Part shown: positions 18,214 to 21,319 of the stretch, piece by piece
Layout of the letters: the number at the start of each line of letters is the position of its first letter
Position numbering within the stretch: the stretch's first letter is position 1
Assembly: GCA_002361775.1 (NCBI GenBank)
Contig: DETV01000110.1
Location: forward strand, 19,781-41,099
DNA length: 21,319 nucleotides
From: Eubacterium sp. UBA3279
GTDB lineage: Bacteria; Bacillota; Clostridia; Lachnospirales; Lachnospiraceae
Direction of reading: 5' to 3'
Notes under the pieces: model-generated
Told to the model about the DNA's origin: nothing
Seen by the model: the letters and a program-made list of their open reading frames with translations, nothing else
Databases searched by the model: none
Program-made: the position numbers and the translations under genes

Positions 18214-20445
18214 ATGGAAATAGAGAAAAAAACAGTCCGGGGGGAAAGTTTCCCCCGGATTTTAAAAGAATTTCATCTGAATATAGATAAGGAAATGGTT
18301 TTCAGGCAAATTCACTGTTATCCGGAATCTCCGGTATATGAAGAGATGGAAGAAGCATTTGAAAAATTGCTGGAACCGATGAAAAAGTTGTGTAAACCTG
18401 TGGGGGTAATGAGTCGGGGAAAGATTCCGTCAAAGTTTGCTGTAAACGGAGAGGAAACAGACCGTGAAGCTATATTTGTGCTGGTAACTGTGGGACAGGA
18501 AATCAGCGATACCAGTACGGAAGCTTTTGCCCAGGGTGATTATGTAAAGGGAATGTTGGTGGATGCCATGGCAGACGCAGCATTATTTTCTTTGGAGGAA
18601 GATATACAAAGGGAGTTAAAAGCAGCCTGTGGGGAATGGCATTTGGGGGTTTTAAAACGACTGGAAGCCCCTCAGGATATATCTATGGAAATTCAAAAAG
18701 AGGTATTAGAACAGACGCAGGGAGAAACACTTCTGGGTCTTGCTTTGTCTCAGGGGTATATGTTCCGGCCTTTAAAAACCAGCAGCCAGATTTATCTTAC
18801 TACCCAGGAGGAAGGTATTTTTCAGGCGCAGCATAACTGCCGTACCTGTCCAAACCTTACCTGCGGACTTCGCCATGTGGAACCTTTGCAGATCCGGGTG
18901 ATTATGGAAGAAAAAGAAGAACCGGAGGAAATTATTTACCAGGAAGGCAGTCTTTTGGAAGTTTTGCGAAATCAGACAGAGGGAATTCCTGCTTTTTGCG
19001 GGGGAAAAGGTCTTTGCGGAAAATGTAAAATTCAGGTAATCGAGGGATGGCTTTCTATTACAGAGGAAGACCGGAGATTTTTTGGAGAAGAAGAACTGAA
19101 GCAGGGGTGGAGACTGGCCTGCAGAGCATATCCAAAAGAAAATCTTTTGATACGGGCAGGATGGAAAAATGAATCTCAGATGGAGGTTCTTTCCGGTTAC
19201 TATAAAAACGGAGAAGAGCAGGAGAAAAGTCAGAAACTGTCTGGGGAAGAAAAGGGATTTGCCATTGATATAGGAACGACTACGGTGGCTGTGGAGCTGG
19301 TAGATCTGGCAACGGGACAGGTGGAAGATATCTGTACCGCCTTAAACGGGCAGCGGATTTACGGAGCAGATGTGATTGCCAGAATCCAGGCTTCCATAGA
19401 CGGAAAAGGAAACCAAATGAAGGAAAAAATACGTCAGGAATTGTGGAAGTGTATGGAAACTCTGCTTCAAAAAAGGAAGCTTTCCTGGAAACAGATAGAG
19501 AAAATAGCGATTGCCGCAAATACCACCATGATTCATTTGCTGATGGGATATCCCTGCGACGGTCTGGGAAGTGTGCCGTTTACTCCATATCACATACAGG
19601 GAATAAAAATGAAGGGAAATGAAATTTTTCCCGGATTAGAGGAGAAGACAGTTCTGGAAATCTATCCGGGCATATCTGCTTTTGTGGGAGCCGATATTGT
19701 CTCCGGTATGTCTGCGCTTTCCATGGGACAGGGAGAGGAAATCTGTATGTTGATCGATCTGGGAACCAATGGAGAGATGGCTTTGGGAAATAAGGAAAAA
19801 TTACTGGTAACTTCTACGGCGGCAGGTCCGGCGTTTGAGGGAGGAAATATTATCTGGGGAACGGGAAGCGTTCCGGGAGCTATCTGCCATGCAAAATGGA
19901 GAGATAAACAGTTGGAAATTACGACTATACAGGAAAAAACTCCAGTGGGTATTTGTGGAACGGGAGTGATCGAACTGGTGGCGGAGCTGGTGAAGGCCAT
20001 GGAAGTGGACGAGACCGGGCGGCTGGAAGAACCCTGGTTTTCAAAAGGGTATCCGGTGGCGCATACAAAAGAAGGGAAAGAAATCCGTCTGTTTCAGAAA
20101 GATATAAGAGAGATACAGTTAGCAAAAGCGGCAGTGAGGGCCGGGATAGAAACTTTACTGGAAGAATACCGGATCACCGCAAAAGATGTGGGGAAAGTTT
20201 ATGTGGCAGGCGGTTTCGGGTATCGTCTGGATTACAGGAAAGCAGTGGAAATCGGAATGTTTCCGGAAGAATTCCGGGAAAAAATACAGGCGGTGGGAAA
20301 CAGTTCCCTGGAAGGGGCAAAGGAGCTTCTGGTAAAGGGAAGATGTGAGGAATCGGCAATTCTGGCCCAAAAAGCTCAGGAGGTGGAACTGTCCGTTCAT
20401 CCTGTATTTCAGCAGGCATACATGGACGCCATGCTTTTTGAGTGA
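18214..20445 (+). CDS. Corrinoid-protein reductive activase (RACE/RamA-like, DUF4445) fused to a MetH-activation-like domain
   Basis: A 743-residue multidomain protein. Residues about 1-205 resemble the stand-alone methionine-synthase-activation-like proteins: AIFVLVTVGQEI, then FAQGDYVKGMLVDAMADAAL, then LALSQGYMFRPLKTSSQIY, ending with a cysteine group CRTCPNLTC (Cys209, 212, 217). Next is a plant-type [2Fe-2S] ferredoxin domain, with Cys262, Cys268, Cys271 and Cys303. From about residue 348 follows the ASKHA-type ATPase region of reductive activators of corrinoid enzymes: FAIDIGTTTVAVEL (Asp352), ANTTMIHLLMG, CMLIDLGTNGEMAL (Asp515), GICGTGVIELVAEL and VYVAGGFGYRLDYRKA. It should use ATP and electrons to return inactive Co(II) corrinoid protein to Co(I). 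The upstream GGGGG site and the 45-base gap suit co-expression with the corrinoid protein. Usual activases lack the N-terminal domain. Confidence 0.88.
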   Translation: MEIEKKTVRGESFPRILKEFHLNIDKEMVFRQIHCYPESPVYEEMEEAFEKLLEPMKKLCKPVGVMSRGKIPSKFAVNGEETDREAIFVLVTVGQEISDTSTEAFAQGDYVKGMLVDAMADAALFSLEEDIQRELKAACGEWHLGVLKRLEAPQDISMEIQKEVLEQTQGETLLGLALSQGYMFRPLKTSSQIYLTTQEEGIFQAQHNCRTCPNLTCGLRHVEPLQIRVIMEEKEEPEEIIYQEGSLLEVLRNQTEGIPAFCGGKGLCGKCKIQVIEGWLSITEEDRRFFGEEELKQGWRLACRAYPKENLLIRAGWKNESQMEVLSGYYKNGEEQEKSQKLSGEEKGFAIDIGTTTVAVELVDLATGQVEDICTALNGQRIYGADVIARIQASIDGKGNQMKEKIRQELWKCMETLLQKRKLSWKQIEKIAIAANTTMIHLLMGYPCDGLGSVPFTPYHIQGIKMKGNEIFPGLEEKTVLEIYPGISAFVGADIVSGMSALSMGQGEEICMLIDLGTNGEMALGNKEKLLVTSTAAGPAFEGGNIIWGTGSVPGAICHAKWRDKQLEITTIQEKTPVGICGTGVIELVAELVKAMEVDETGRLEEPWFSKGYPVAHTKEGKEIRLFQKDIREIQLAKAAVRAGIETLLEEYRITAKDVGKVYVAGGFGYRLDYRKAVEIGMFPEEFREKIQAVGNSSLEGAKELLVKGRCEESAILAQKAQEVELSVHPVFQQAYMDAMLFE

Positions 20446-20492
20446 AAATAATGTATTTTTCGAAAAACATTCCATGATTTTTCCACAAAAAA

Positions 20493-20521
20493 TGGACATG
20501 CAGGAGAAAGAGTGTTATAAT
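20493..20521 (+). promoter_or_regulatory. Promoter of the pyruvate:ferredoxin oxidoreductase gene
   Basis: TGGACA (20493-20498), 17 bases, then a perfect TATAAT (20516-20521). It gives a leader of about 75 bases and indicates transcription independent of the corrinoid operon, as expected for a highly expressed core enzyme. Confidence 0.8.
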
Positions 20522-20603
20522 AATTCACAAGGGTTAAATCGAAATCCTTCCTTTTGCGGAGGTTTGATAAGGTTAACTTTTATAATCTAAGGAGGAAATT
20601 AAA

Positions 20604-21319
20604 ATGGGAAGAAAAATGAAAACCATGGATGGTAATCATGCTGCCGCTCATGCATCATATGCATTTTCAGATGTAGCAGCCATTTACCCAATTACTCCAT
20701 CATCTGTTATGGCAGAAGCTACAGATGAATGGGCAACTCAGGGAAGAAAGAATATCTTCGGACAGGAAGTTCAGGTAACTGAGATGCAGTCTGAAGCAGG
20801 TGCTGCTGGTGCAGTACACGGTTCTCTGGCAGCAGGTGCTCTGACAACTACTTATACAGCTTCTCAGGGTCTTCTGCTGATGATCCCTAACCTTTACAAA
20901 ATTGCTGGTGAGCAGCTTCCAGGTGTGTTTAACGTATCTGCTCGTGCTTTGGCTAGCCATGCATTATCTATTTTCGGAGATCATTCTGATGTTTATGCCT
21001 GTCGTCAGACTGGTGCAGCTATGCTGTGTGAGTCTTCTGTACAGGAAGTTATGGACCTGACACCGGTTGCTCATCTGGCAGCTATCAAAGGTAAAGTTCC
21101 ATTCATCAACTTCTTCGATGGATTCCGTACATCTCATGAGATCCAGAAGATCGAAACATGGGATTATGAAGATCTGAAAGATATGGCTGATATGGATGCT
21201 ATCGATGCATTCCGTAAAAATGCTCTGAATCCAAATCATCCTTGCCAGAGAGGTTCTGCTCAGAACCCGGATATCTTCTTCCAGGCAAGAGAAGCATGTA
21301 ACCCATACTACGATGCTCT
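20604..21319 (+). CDS. nifJ: Pyruvate:ferredoxin (flavodoxin) oxidoreductase, 5' part
   Basis: The first 238 codons of a gene that runs past the window edge; the complete single-chain enzyme is usually about 1,170-1,200 residues. It oxidises pyruvate to acetyl-CoA and CO2 with thiamine pyrophosphate and iron-sulfur clusters, reducing ferredoxin. Domain I motifs are perfect: AIYPITPSSVMAE with Thr31, EMQSEAGAAGAVHGS with Glu64 (cofactor activation), and NVSARALASHALSIFGDHSDV with Arg114 (substrate binding), at the same numbers as in the Desulfovibrio africanus enzyme. FINFFDGFRTSHEI follows. AAGGAGG (20589-20595) is eight bases before the ATG. Codon choice is strongly biased to a few codons, in keeping with high expression. 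There is no stop in the visible part. Confidence 0.96.
   Translation, partial: MGRKMKTMDGNHAAAHASYAFSDVAAIYPITPSSVMAEATDEWATQGRKNIFGQEVQVTEMQSEAGAAGAVHGSLAAGALTTTYTASQGLLLMIPNLYKIAGEQLPGVFNVSARALASHALSIFGDHSDVYACRQTGAAMLCESSVQEVMDLTPVAHLAAIKGKVPFINFFDGFRTSHEIQKIETWDYEDLKDMADMDAIDAFRKNALNPNHPCQRGSAQNPDIFFQAREACNPYYDA

Overview
The window looks like a chromosomal segment of a low-to-moderate-GC, strictly anaerobic Firmicute, most likely a gut Lachnospiraceae species of the Blautia/Ruminococcus type. This rests on strong AGGAGG-type ribosome binding sites, sigma-A-like promoters, a single-chain pyruvate:ferredoxin oxidoreductase, a Bifidobacterium-like N-acetylhexosamine kinase, and a corrinoid methyltransferase locus with a PocR/AraC-type regulator. 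The genus is an inference; no rRNA gene or species marker is present.

Layout. (1) 63-2736: five co-directional genes, probably one transcript (hypothetical protein, EamA-type transporter, cytidine deaminase, DUF2200, GNAT), then a separate AT-rich SnoaL-like gene at 2850. (2) 3259-5554: a hairpin terminator, an APH-family kinase, a repeat-filled intergenic stretch, an MTA/SAH nucleosidase gene broken by an in-frame stop at codon 15, and a leader with its own promoter and hairpins. (3) 5555-8136: a YbiT-like ABC-F protein and a CcdA-like membrane protein with a very His/Cys-rich loop, preceded by an ArsR/SmtB-like dyad. (4) 8152-12929: a chloramphenicol-acetyltransferase-like gene, nagB, an AraC regulator, and divergent from it a sugar nucleotidyltransferase plus NahK-like kinase. 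Together these suggest amino-sugar use and salvage: NagB feeds glucosamine-6-P to glycolysis, while the kinase and nucleotidyltransferase could make a UDP-amino sugar. (5) 12930-14860: a second copy of the dispersed repeat, then two heavily decayed genes (a sugar-binding lipoprotein and a PAS/GGDEF signalling protein). (6) 15022-20445: a corrinoid methyl-transfer locus consisting of a UroD-fold methyltransferase with an HxC...C zinc motif, a PocR-AraC regulator on the opposite strand, a corrinoid protein, and a corrinoid activase fused to a methionine-synthase-activation-like domain. (7) 20604 to the end: the 5' part of pyruvate:ferredoxin oxidoreductase.

The most unusual non-coding signal is a repeat of about 175 bp present twice, 4274-4449 on the minus strand and 13091-13265 on the plus strand. 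It is roughly 70% identical by hand alignment. It carries five spaced TGGG(C/T)ATAT-type boxes, and a 13-bp stem whose only difference between the copies is a compensatory G:C to A:T pair change. Next to the first copy are three 34-bp tandem repeats that end 1 nt from the broken nucleosidase gene. No tRNA, rRNA, CRISPR array or complete insertion sequence was seen.
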